Assembly: GCA_903891505.1 (NCBI GenBank)
Contig: CAITEO010000068.1
Location: 1 to 25,454 of the forward strand
Direction of reading: 5' to 3'
Length of the DNA: 25,454 bases
From: an uncultured Candidatus Woesearchaeota archaeon
GTDB taxonomy: Archaea > Nanobdellota > Nanobdellia > Woesearchaeales > 21-14-0-10-32-9
In this document: in pieces, positions 1 to 6,633 of the stretch
Position numbering within the stretch: position 1 is the stretch's first letter
Layout of the letters: every line of letters begins with the position of its first letter
The notes under the pieces: generated by a model
Database searches by the model: none
Told to the model about the DNA's origin: nothing
The model's input: only the letters and a program-made list of their open reading frames with translations
Made by a program: the position numbers and the translations under genes

Positions 1-188
1 ATCTAAAGGTTCGAAAATTTGATAGCGCTGTTTCGTCCGCAGAAAATTCTGCGGCGAAGCCGCGTCATAAATTTTTCTAGAAACTACTAACTCGACCTAA
101 AGGTCGGGGAATTAAACCCCAAGGCTCGCTACGCTCACCATAAAAAAAAGTAAAAACAAAAAAGTGAAGAAGTCAAACTTGCTTCTGT
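1..188. repeat. Intergenic region with stacked hairpins
   Basis: No gene is seen here. Positions 30-44 pair with 47-60 as a long hairpin with one bulged T at 36; its core is CCGCAGAA at 37-44 and TTCTGCGG at 47-54. A second hairpin is CGACCT (93-98) with AGGTCG (101-106), followed by GGGG (106-109) with CCCC (117-120). The core CCGCAGAA recurs at the right edge of the window (25447-25454). The region lies downstream of the minus-strand gene that ends at 189, so these may be transcript ends or a dispersed intergenic repeat. The pairing is seen directly; the role is unknown. Confidence 0.5.
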
Positions 189-1112
189 TTACTTCTTCTT
201 GCTTTTCGCAACAGCCTTAGATGTTTTCTTAACAGCTACATTCTTAATAACTTTCTTAATTGTTGTCTTTGCAGGTGTAGCAACAATCGCTTTTGTCGTC
301 TTAGCTGCTTTCGCAGGCATGACTGTTGCTTCGTTCTTGTATGCTTTGAACAAGAACAAGAACATAGTTGCACCCAAAGGTATGGAGATGAAAGATATTA
401 TTATCTCTCTCCATATAATCGCTGTAGCACTAACTCCGCCCACTAGTGTGAATATCAACGTTATTAGCATTACTGCAAGCCAATACACAACAAGCAACAA
501 CACAACAGAAACTATTGTGAAGAATGTATGCGCTGAATCATTCTTGAAATAACTGTATGCTTCCTTCAATGACTCTCCCGCGCCTTTTCTGTCGTATGCT
601 ATTATTACGTTTGAGAAAATAAAGAAGAACACCATCATCACGAAGTAGAATACAAACAATATTAGCATGATGATCAGCACTATATTTGCCAGGGACTGAC
701 TTACCAATGATGCTACCAGATACAAAAGAAGCAATATCAGAGCAGGTATTGCTAAATATATCAAAATCTGATATATTCTGAGCAATAAAAGTTTAAAATA
801 CATCTTTGCTCCAGAAATAAATCTTGGACCACATTGTATTTCTTCGCCATCAGTATGTGTCTTAAATCCAGCTAGACCAACTGCGCTAAAGAGCAATGTG
901 ATTAGACCTTGTATTATTAGAAGTCCTCCAACCCAAGCTATCAACCCATAATCAGGTGTTTGCCCGACTGCGTAGTTTGGAATCTTTGGTGCTAACAACA
1001 TAAATATTGTACTTATTACAAATATTCCAATAAATGGTGTTAAAAGTTTAGGCTTCTTGAACAGCTCACAAAAAGACTTCAACAATTCTCTTGCATATTT
1101 GAATTCACCCAT
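189..1112 (-). CDS. Multi-pass membrane protein with histone-like basic C-terminal tail
   Basis: This is a 307-residue protein of unknown function. Hydrophobic segments suggest about six membrane helices, near residues 25-42, 57-82, 112-135, 142-172, 197-223 and 232-256. The N-terminal region (EFKYARELLKSFCELFKKP) is amphipathic and probably cytoplasmic. After the last helix, residues 265-307 form a hydrophilic tail made almost only of Lys, Ala, Thr and Val, resembling histone H1 or bacterial HU-like tails. The start is supported by an SD-like AGAGGG about 7 nt before the ATG. It is not recognised as a transporter or enzyme. The tail might bind nucleic acid or anionic lipid, which is an inference from composition only. 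Confidence 0.85.
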   Translation of the reverse strand: MGEFKYARELLKSFCELFKKPKLLTPFIGIFVISTIFMLLAPKIPNYAVGQTPDYGLIAWVGGLLIIQGLITLLFSAVGLAGFKTHTDGEEIQCGPRFISGAKMYFKLLLLRIYQILIYLAIPALILLLLYLVASLVSQSLANIVLIIMLILFVFYFVMMVFFFIFSNVIIAYDRKGAGESLKEAYSYFKNDSAHTFFTIVSVVLLLVVYWLAVMLITLIFTLVGGVSATAIIWREIIISFISIPLGATMFLFLFKAYKNEATVMPAKAAKTTKAIVATPAKTTIKKVIKNVAVKKTSKAVAKSKKK

Positions 1113-1204
1113 GTTTTATCCCTCTTATTTCCTTTATTACTATTATTATATTAATGATTGTATTTTGGTTTTTAATTATTACTAATTTTTGAGTAAAAAA
1201 TAAC

Positions 1205-1543
1205 TCACTCTGGTCTTTTTATTATTAGCTCCGGTTTCTCATCGAGGAGCGCTTTTATTCTCTGATCAATTCTAGGTTTTGCATTTTTACCAAGTTTGTA
1301 ATATATTTTTTCTGCTTCGCCCCCCCACGAATAATCTCCTTTCTCCTTATGGATTGTATCAACCTCAAACTCTCCGAGATCCTGTCCTTTTCTAAGGTGA
1401 TAATATATTGCTCTTAGAGTTATCTTGGGATAAATTTGTTTGTATATTTTAAATATGTGATAACCATGAGCCGAGCCTAGAAAGTATAATATCTCTATTA
1501 CATTCTGACGTACAACGCTTCCTACTGGTCTCCCCCTTGGCAT
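1205..1543 (-). CDS. Winged-helix DNA-binding protein with AT-hook-like N-terminus
   Basis: A 112-residue protein that begins MPRGRPVGS, an AT-hook-like minor-groove-binding motif. A winged-helix-like region follows at about residues 12-65 (ILYFLGSAHGYHIFKIY, then TLRAIYYHLRKG as a candidate recognition helix), resembling PadR/ArsR-type HTH folds. The C-terminal part is charged and may mediate dimerisation. It is probably a small transcription regulator; the target is unknown. A strong TATA box lies about 25-30 nt upstream and no Shine-Dalgarno sequence is visible, so the mRNA is likely leaderless. It stands alone, with the same orientation as the membrane protein gene downstream but a 92-nt gap between them. 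Confidence 0.85.
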   Translation of the reverse strand: MPRGRPVGSVVRQNVIEILYFLGSAHGYHIFKIYKQIYPKITLRAIYYHLRKGQDLGEFEVDTIHKEKGDYSWGGEAEKIYYKLGKNAKPRIDQRIKALLDEKPELIIKRPE

Positions 1544-1566
1544 ATGGAAGATAATTATTATTTTGT

Positions 1567-1577
1567 TTTATATAGTT
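1567..1577 (-). promoter_or_regulatory. TATA box of the winged-helix gene
   Basis: Read on the minus strand the site is ACTATATAAAA, about 25-30 nt before the ATG at 1543. The surrounding 16 nt (GAAAACTATATAAAAC) are identical to the promoter of the tRNA gene at 18288-18359, which suggests a strong consensus BRE/TATA element and a leaderless mRNA. Confidence 0.7.
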
Positions 1578-1676
1578 TTCCCCCTCATTCATTGATTTGA
1601 AACTACTCTAGAATGAAAAACTATTTAAGAAACGAGTCACTTTCAAGTCTAAATTTGGGGATTTTAAGGTGATATT

Positions 1677-2816
1677 ATGAACATAAATAGAATTTTTGCA
1701 TACTTGATAATGATTTTACTATTAACCACGACTGTTTTAGCAGAGCAAAGTAAGTACAATGATAAGAATTCTTTTGTTCTAAATGATACGTACACTGGAA
1801 ATTTGTATCTAAATGCCCCAATCATAAACATAAACTCAAATCTTAAAGGAGAGCTTTATGCAATATCTAATTATGTTAACATAAATGATTTTGTCGAGCA
1901 AGACATCGGCGTTATTGCGAGTGACTTCACACTCATTGGCACAGCAGGAAATAATTTGCGAGTTATTGCAAGGAATGTAAAAATTGATGGTCCAATATTT
2001 AGTGAAGCCATAATTCTTGGACGTAATGTTGAATTTACAAATAGCTCAGTTGTTGTAGGCCCAGTTAATATACAAGCCACAAATGTAATCATAGATGGTA
2101 AATTTAATGATGGCGCAAGCATTAAAGCAGATAAAGTTACACTAAATGGAGAGATTGATGGAAATGCTACTATCGAAGCAGCTGTATTTATTATGGGTCC
2201 TAATGCCAAAGTTACTGGTGATTTAAGTTCAAATAGAATGATTCAAAAAGACGATAGAATTGGCGGCAACGTCATAAAGTTCGCAGATAAATACAGTCCT
2301 GAAAACGCGATGTCAATAACATTTGGAAAAATAATATTCTTCCTAATAATAATATTCATTGGTGCAGCAGCAATTCTTGTTTCAAAGAAATACAGTGAAA
2401 GAGTAGTCAAAGCAACTTGTGGAAGATTCTGGTTATCTCTTTTAGTTGGTTTACTCGCAATACTAATTGTGCCAGTCGCAGGATTCTTGCTCTTATTTAC
2501 AATAATAGGAATACCAATAACAATTTTGCTCGCACTTACATACATAGGCGCACTAATACTCGCTCTTGCATTTAGCGCGATGCTTCTTGGAAGACTCGAC
2601 CTAAAAATGTTTCAAAGCAAGAGAAAAAATGCATTATGGCTTGAACTTATCATTGGCGCAATAATACTTGCACTTCTAAGTTTCATCCCAGTAATTTTCT
2701 GGATAGTTCTTGTCATCTTAATGATGACAGCTGTCGGCGGAATGCTCCTTGCAGCAACAAGACATGAAGAGCCACCACGAACACTTAGAAAAGTTGTAGC
2801 GAAGAGAAGAAGGTAG
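1677..2816 (+). CDS. Secreted bactofilin-like beta-helix protein with C-terminal membrane domain
   Basis: A 379-residue protein. Residues 1-22 form a signal peptide with a likely cleavage after LA. Residues about 35-185 consist of short repeats of alternating hydrophobic residues with Asn/Gly turns (for example NVKIDGPIF, KVTLNGEIDGN), the pattern of a polymer-forming bactofilin/CcmA-type right-handed beta-helix. Residues about 217-235, 252-275, 277-302 and 320-358 are membrane helices, and the end is basic (RKVVAKRRR). The topology places the beta-helix outside the cell. It may scaffold the envelope or sense it; known bactofilins are mostly cytoplasmic, so the secreted, membrane-fused form is notable. 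SD AAGGTGAT precedes the ATG, and a candidate TATA (CTATTTAAG) lies about 50 nt upstream. Confidence 0.87.
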   Translation: MNINRIFAYLIMILLLTTTVLAEQSKYNDKNSFVLNDTYTGNLYLNAPIININSNLKGELYAISNYVNINDFVEQDIGVIASDFTLIGTAGNNLRVIARNVKIDGPIFSEAIILGRNVEFTNSSVVVGPVNIQATNVIIDGKFNDGASIKADKVTLNGEIDGNATIEAAVFIMGPNAKVTGDLSSNRMIQKDDRIGGNVIKFADKYSPENAMSITFGKIIFFLIIIFIGAAAILVSKKYSERVVKATCGRFWLSLLVGLLAILIVPVAGFLLLFTIIGIPITILLALTYIGALILALAFSAMLLGRLDLKMFQSKRKNALWLELIIGAIILALLSFIPVIFWIVLVILMMTAVGGMLLAATRHEEPPRTLRKVVAKRRR

Positions 2817-2817
2817 A

Positions 2818-2836
2818 TATTTTTATTTTTTATTTG
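2818..2836 (+). terminator. Oligo-T terminator after the bactofilin-like gene
   Basis: T-rich stretch (tatttttattttttatttg) directly after the stop codon, with runs of five and six T. Archaeal RNA polymerase commonly terminates at such oligo-T tracts. No hairpin is needed or seen. Confidence 0.45.
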
Positions 2837-2881
2837 ATTTCATTTCTTAATTTTTTGATATAAACACTTATAACAAAAAGT

Positions 2882-2890
2882 TTTTTATAC
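2882..2890 (+). promoter_or_regulatory. TATA box of hjc
   Basis: TTTTTATAC centred about 26 nt before the ATG at 2913. The spacing implies transcription starting at or next to the start codon and decides the start in favour of 2913. Confidence 0.6.
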
Positions 2891-2912
2891 GCATAACTAA
2901 TATGTGTGTTCT

Positions 2913-3305
2913 ATGAACGCAAAAGGAAAAGGAAGCAACGCCGAACGTGAGCTCGTGCATAAATTCTGGGCTGCGAAATGGGCGTGCTTTCGCTCCGCAG
3001 GTTCAGGGAGCAACCAGTATCCGACGCCAGATCTTATCGCAGGTAACAACCTTAGAAAACTCGCGATTGAAGTCAAGATAACCGCGTTCGACAGACAATA
3101 CTTTAGTATTCAAGAAATAGACGAACTAGGCGAGTTCGGCAAACTCTTCGGCGCAGAGCCTTGGGTTGCTGTCAAGTTCTCGAAGATGGAATGGATTTTC
3201 CTCCCAATCGAAGATTTAGAGAAAACTCCGAAGAGCTATGTTCTTTCAAAAGAAGTCGCTGAACGACGTGGACATAAGTTCGAAGAATTGATTGGGAAGG
3301 AATAG
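2913..3305 (+). CDS. hjc: Holliday junction resolvase Hjc
   Basis: An archaeal Holliday junction resolvase of 130 residues that cleaves four-way DNA junctions in recombination and fork repair. The PD-(D/E)XK nuclease motifs are visible: E11 in SNAERELV, D40 in TPDLIA, and E53 with K55 in IEVKIT, preceded by the RSAGSGS loop typical of Hjc. The length fits the family. An in-frame GTG at 2904 would add three residues, but a TATA box (TTTTTATAC, 2882-2890) centred about 26 nt before the ATG at 2913 favours a leaderless mRNA starting there. It sits alone, upstream of a toxin-antitoxin pair. Confidence 0.95.
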   Translation: MNAKGKGSNAERELVHKFWAAKWACFRSAGSGSNQYPTPDLIAGNNLRKLAIEVKITAFDRQYFSIQEIDELGEFGKLFGAEPWVAVKFSKMEWIFLPIEDLEKTPKSYVLSKEVAERRGHKFEELIGKE

Positions 3306-3471
3306 ATTTTGCCTATCATCAGAACTATTCCGGAAACTCTGCAACAATACATAATAAAGCTGAACTTATTCTTTATTTATGCTGGAAAAAACAGGAGTTG
3401 ATAAAGATAATTGCGAGAAGCTTCACAACTTTTATATACAAGTAAGCCCTACCTTACCCTTGGTGATAGAT

Positions 3472-3738
3472 ATGGATTTCGCAATTGCAAAAGTTAGCAC
3501 AAAAGGGCAGATAGTTATTCCTCTAGCTCTAAGAGCAGGGATTAAGGAAGGGGATGAATTTCTCATTGTAAAAGACAAAGACAGATTAGTATTAAAGAAC
3601 ATGAAGGGCCTTGCATCTGAACTAAAGGATGAATTAAAATTCATTCAGAAAATAGACGCTGCTTGGGACGAGTATGAAAAAGGAAAATTCATCAGTAAAT
3701 CCAAGGAGGACTTCTTGAAGGAGCTAAGAAAATGTTGA
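3472..3738 (+). CDS. AbrB/MazE-type antitoxin
   Basis: An 88-residue SpoVT-AbrB fold protein. Residues 1-45 carry the swapped-hairpin signature (AKVSTKGQIVIPLALRAGIKEGDEF), a DNA-binding domain that usually autorepresses its operon; the remaining charged helical part probably wraps the toxin. The open frame extends upstream to 3379, but a TATA box (TTTATATAC near 3431-3439) and an SD (GGTGATAG) directly before the ATG at 3472 place the start there, and the upstream extension does not resemble the family. The toxin start codon overlaps the end of this gene by 7 nt, so the pair is translationally coupled. Confidence 0.9.
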   Translation: MDFAIAKVSTKGQIVIPLALRAGIKEGDEFLIVKDKDRLVLKNMKGLASELKDELKFIQKIDAAWDEYEKGKFISKSKEDFLKELRKC

Positions 3739-3977
3739 TTGATTACAAGAAGAATTTCCTGAAGAAAATTAGCAAAATTAAGGACAATTCTTTCAAAGAT
3801 AAAATCATAAAACAAGCAGAGAAAATAATCAACTCTCCTGAAATTGGAAAGCCGATGCGCTATGATAGACGAGAAACAAGAGAAATATACATCATGCACT
3901 ACAGATTAGCGTACGCATATGACAAGAAAAAAAACAAACTAATTTTTCTTGAGATTTATCACAAGGATGAGCAATGA
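3732..3977 (+). CDS. RelE/ParE-family toxin
   Basis: An 81-residue basic protein with the RelE/ParE layout: two N-terminal helices (FLKKISKIKDNSFKDKIIKQAEKI) and a C-terminal beta-sheet (REIYIMHYRLAYAYDKKKNKLIFLEIYHKDEQ). RelE-type members cut mRNA at the ribosome, while ParE-type members act on gyrase; the sequence alone does not settle which. It overlaps the AbrB-type antitoxin by 7 nt and has its own SD (AAGGAG at 3718-3723). The pairing of an AbrB antitoxin with a RelE-like toxin is a common mixed type II arrangement. Confidence 0.88.
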   Translation: MLIDYKKNFLKKISKIKDNSFKDKIIKQAEKIINSPEIGKPMRYDRRETREIYIMHYRLAYAYDKKKNKLIFLEIYHKDEQ

Positions 3978-4001
3978 ATATTTATTTTCTTCTCTATAAA
4001 A

Positions 4002-5390
4002 CTATTTCACAAGAGCTAGTTGAGGAAATATCTTCCTGCCCAAATATTTCTTTGCAGAATCGTATCTTTTGAATACAGACGGATTCTCTTTGTACCATTT
4101 TGCTATCTTATCAGGAGTTAAAGTCTGCATCATAGTTATTTCTTCGCTAGGCTCATCGCTAAAACCGCCATATAATTTACGTATATCTCCTCTCTCGAGA
4201 TAATGCTCTTCAAATAATGAACTGAACTCTATTCTATTACTATTTTTTTTATCGCTGAAAAATTTCACGACATCGAATCCAAAATAATTCAAGACTGTCT
4301 TCAGGTATTGGTTGTTCTTTACTAGAACAACATATTTTTTGCTGTCCCTACCAGAACTTATTACTGAATCGAATGTCGCCATGCCAGGTTTGAAATCTTT
4401 CATGACTTGGCACACCTCTTCGCGAATCTTGGATAAATGAGCATTTGTAGTTTTATTCTCTCTGAACTGCGTCGCTTGCAATACGTCTATTATTCTCGGA
4501 ATGTGCTTGGCATATAATGCGTATTCTGGCGCGATACGAAATCTTTCTATTTCATAAGTTGGAAAATCAAATGATTTTAGCAGCACTGGCTTCAATCGTC
4601 TTTCTAGTGCAGAGTCATAGGCCTCCTGGTTGCTTGTTGCGAATGTGAAAACCCTATTGATGTTTTCTCCTCCGCTGATAAGTGTTTTTAGTGTCGCGAA
4701 TGTCTCCTTTCCGACATCATCGAGCTTGATGGTTTCGTGATGCTCCTCGACAGACGTACTATTGTGATTTTTCTCGGAAGAACTGTCCTTCCTCTCTTTC
4801 CTCGAAGATGAACTCTTCTCTGCATGCATATTAACTATTCTTTCGAACTCATCCATAAGAAGCACAACATTCTTATTTTCTTTTGTAGCCATTGCATCAA
4901 GCTCCTTATAGAGCTGTTTTAGAACTGTTGCTGGTGTTTCACTCCCGCTTATTTTATCCAAATTCGCAACCACAAAAATAGCTTTATCTATCGCACAACT
5001 TGCCAGAAAATAGAATTCTTCAGTTTTTCCAGTTCCAGGCGTTTTGCCGTAGACCAACACGCCTCCAAACGCCATGTCTCGTGTAGATTTCTTGAACGTT
5101 ATATCCTTAAGGATTTTGGGATGAATATCCTCTAGTTCTAAAGGAAGCACATATTCTTCAGCTAATAGAATTCGTCCAGAATCTACATAATCCCATAGTT
5201 CAGACTTAGAACCCATCTGCTGACCAGAAATTAAACTTGAAATAGTCTCAAATTTCTTATTTATCTGCGTTTGAGCCATGGAAAGATTGCCCTCACTGAT
5301 CAATTTTTCTAATTCCTGCAAAGGTGCAGCTAGCCCACATATTCTATACAGCAACCCCAGACGTTTGTTTATTTCTTCTTCCGTTGGCAT
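4002..5390 (-). CDS. AAA+ ATPase with Ser-rich insert and unrecognised C-terminal domain
   Basis: A 462-residue protein. Residues 1-75 are helical, residues about 105-280 form an AAA+ core, and residues about 285-462 form a C-terminal region I do not recognise. Walker A is GKTPGTGKT (115-123), Walker B VVLLMDE (175-181), sensor 1 ends at N254 in TFATSN, and a likely arginine finger lies in ERR (263-265). Between Walker B and sensor 1 there is a low-complexity Ser/Lys/His insert (about 189-222). The ERR followed by FDFPTYEIER resembles classic FtsH/Cdc48-type AAA proteins, but no protease or second ATPase domain is present. The target is unknown. It has its own TATA box (minus-strand TTTTTAAAT, about 26 nt upstream) and is likely leaderless, with a palindrome in the gap. 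Confidence 0.9.
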   Translation of the reverse strand: MPTEEEINKRLGLLYRICGLAAPLQELEKLISEGNLSMAQTQINKKFETISSLISGQQMGSKSELWDYVDSGRILLAEEYVLPLELEDIHPKILKDITFKKSTRDMAFGGVLVYGKTPGTGKTEEFYFLASCAIDKAIFVVANLDKISGSETPATVLKQLYKELDAMATKENKNVVLLMDEFERIVNMHAEKSSSSRKERKDSSSEKNHNSTSVEEHHETIKLDDVGKETFATLKTLISGGENINRVFTFATSNQEAYDSALERRLKPVLLKSFDFPTYEIERFRIAPEYALYAKHIPRIIDVLQATQFRENKTTNAHLSKIREEVCQVMKDFKPGMATFDSVISSGRDSKKYVVLVKNNQYLKTVLNYFGFDVVKFFSDKKNSNRIEFSSLFEEHYLERGDIRKLYGGFSDEPSEEITMMQTLTPDKIAKWYKENPSVFKRYDSAKKYLGRKIFPQLALVK

Positions 5391-5394
5391 TTTA

Positions 5395-5411
5395 TAGAGA
5401 ATATATCTCTA
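5395..5411 (-). promoter_or_regulatory. Palindrome between TATA box and start of the AAA+ gene
   Basis: TAGAGA (5395-5400) and TCTCTA (5406-5411) form a perfect inverted repeat around ATATA. It lies between the presumed TATA box (about 5412-5420) and the ATG at 5390, where a bound repressor would block transcription start. The symmetry is seen directly; the operator role is inferred. Confidence 0.4.
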
Positions 5412-5485
5412 ATTTAAAAATATTACTACTATAAAAAGGTGGCTAAATAGAAAAACGTTTACTCCCCATTTCGTGCTCAGTAAAC

Positions 5486-5983
5486 TCATTTTCGTTTCTT
5501 AACATTTATCATATCGCCGAGTGTTAGCGGACCGTTTGATTTCGTTTTCTCAGAGCCAATTTCTGGTTCGTCGATGAATTCCTCGATTAATTTAATCCCG
5601 AGTGCATGTTCAAGTTTTCGTGCGAGTTCTATGTTCGGTTCCATGTGACCAGATTCCATCTGATGAATCAAGGATTCTTTCTCGTTTATTTTCTTCGCGA
5701 AATCTTCTTGTTTTAGTCCTTTGCGCTCTCTCGCGTTCTTTATCTTCATTGAATAATCTTTTACGATGAGTTGAATTACTTCGGGTTTTTTTGCAACAGA
5801 TTCGTGTCGTTCTATCATTTCTCGAACTTTTTTCTCTTCTTTCTTTTTCTCGTTCGGAGTAGCTTGTTTTATCTCGTGGAACACTTTGCCATGTCTTGTG
5901 CATGTTTCGCACACATTCATGCGAACGCCTTCAATTTCAGCTTTGAATAATGTTCCAGTCTTTCCGCATAAATCACAATTCAT
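5486..5983 (-). CDS. mbf1: Multiprotein bridging factor 1 (MBF1)
   Basis: A 165-residue archaeal MBF1. An N-terminal zinc ribbon uses C3, C6, C25 and C28. A charged linker (about 40-70) follows, then a Cro/C1-type helix-turn-helix (about 75-135) with KNARERKGLKQEDFAKKI and ESLIHQMESG as the HTH core. Archaeal MBF1 associates with the small ribosomal subunit and affects translation and stress responses; the bridging role between TBP and activators is known for eukaryotes. An SD-like GGGGG lies a few nt upstream of the ATG. It is a single gene between the AAA+ and receiver-like genes on the same strand. Confidence 0.95.
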   Translation of the reverse strand: MNCDLCGKTGTLFKAEIEGVRMNVCETCTRHGKVFHEIKQATPNEKKKEEKKVREMIERHESVAKKPEVIQLIVKDYSMKIKNARERKGLKQEDFAKKINEKESLIHQMESGHMEPNIELARKLEHALGIKLIEEFIDEPEIGSEKTKSNGPLTLGDMINVKKRK

Positions 5984-6058
5984 AGTAAACCCCCTTAAGT
6001 TCTTCTTTAGCTTTTAGAACATTAAAAATGAACAAGGGTTTTTATGTTTTGTGGAGAA

Positions 6059-6580
6059 TTATCTTTTCAGAATAGCTTCGATGTTTTCTCTTAAGAAGGT
6101 AATTTTCTCAGGAGTTACATACTGCAAATGAGGTTGCAGAGGTTTAGAAATTACATCCACCCTATCAGATAAGCCCGCAGTTACTATTTGCTTCTTGATA
6201 TTTTCTATGTTTATACTCGTAGCGCGCGTATAAATTAATGCTTTCTTGTCAAGATTCAACAACTGATAGAAGTCAATGGCTGTATTGTCAATATCTGATA
6301 AAACGTCCACATGATCATTTCCTGATAAATTGTATTCTAACAACAACAAGTCAGCATCACGTACCACTTCGTTCAAAAATTGTGCCGAAGAATTACTTAT
6401 TTTTTCATTTGGAGAAAATAGCGTGCTAAAACTGGACCTAATTTGAAAAAAATCAGTTTTACCTAGTGGGAAATAAGAATATTTATTTTCTGATTTCTTG
6501 TTAATCTCATCAAGGATTAACTTAGTCTGTTCAAAATATTCTTCATGATTTTCTATAATTAAAATCTTAACCTGACCCAT
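6059..6580 (-). CDS. Degenerate response-regulator receiver-like protein
   Basis: A 173-residue stand-alone protein resembling a CheY-type receiver. The N-terminus KILIIENHEEYFEQTKLIL aligns with the KILIVDDE start of receivers, the strand DLLLLEYNLSG aligns with the phospho-acceptor strand, IYTRAT (T118) with the switch Thr/Ser, and ISKP (K146) with the conserved Lys. The acidic pair is E10-N11 and the acceptor Asp is replaced by Glu (E82), so ordinary phosphorylation is unlikely; Glu can mimic the active state. An extra stretch lies between helix 1 and the acceptor strand. No output domain or kinase gene is nearby. Family assignment is moderate. Confidence 0.7.
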   Translation of the reverse strand: MGQVKILIIENHEEYFEQTKLILDEINKKSENKYSYFPLGKTDFFQIRSSFSTLFSPNEKISNSSAQFLNEVVRDADLLLLEYNLSGNDHVDVLSDIDNTAIDFYQLLNLDKKALIYTRATSINIENIKKQIVTAGLSDRVDVISKPLQPHLQYVTPEKITFLRENIEAILKR

Positions 6581-6633
6581 ATTGCTTAGAACTACTGATA
6601 AGTTAATAAATTTTTTGGAAAATCCTTAAAATA

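Noticed and set aside
3379..3471. Longer N-terminus for the AbrB antitoxin
   Set aside because: TATA box and SD lie inside this stretch, directly before the ATG at 3472, and the extra residues do not fit the family.
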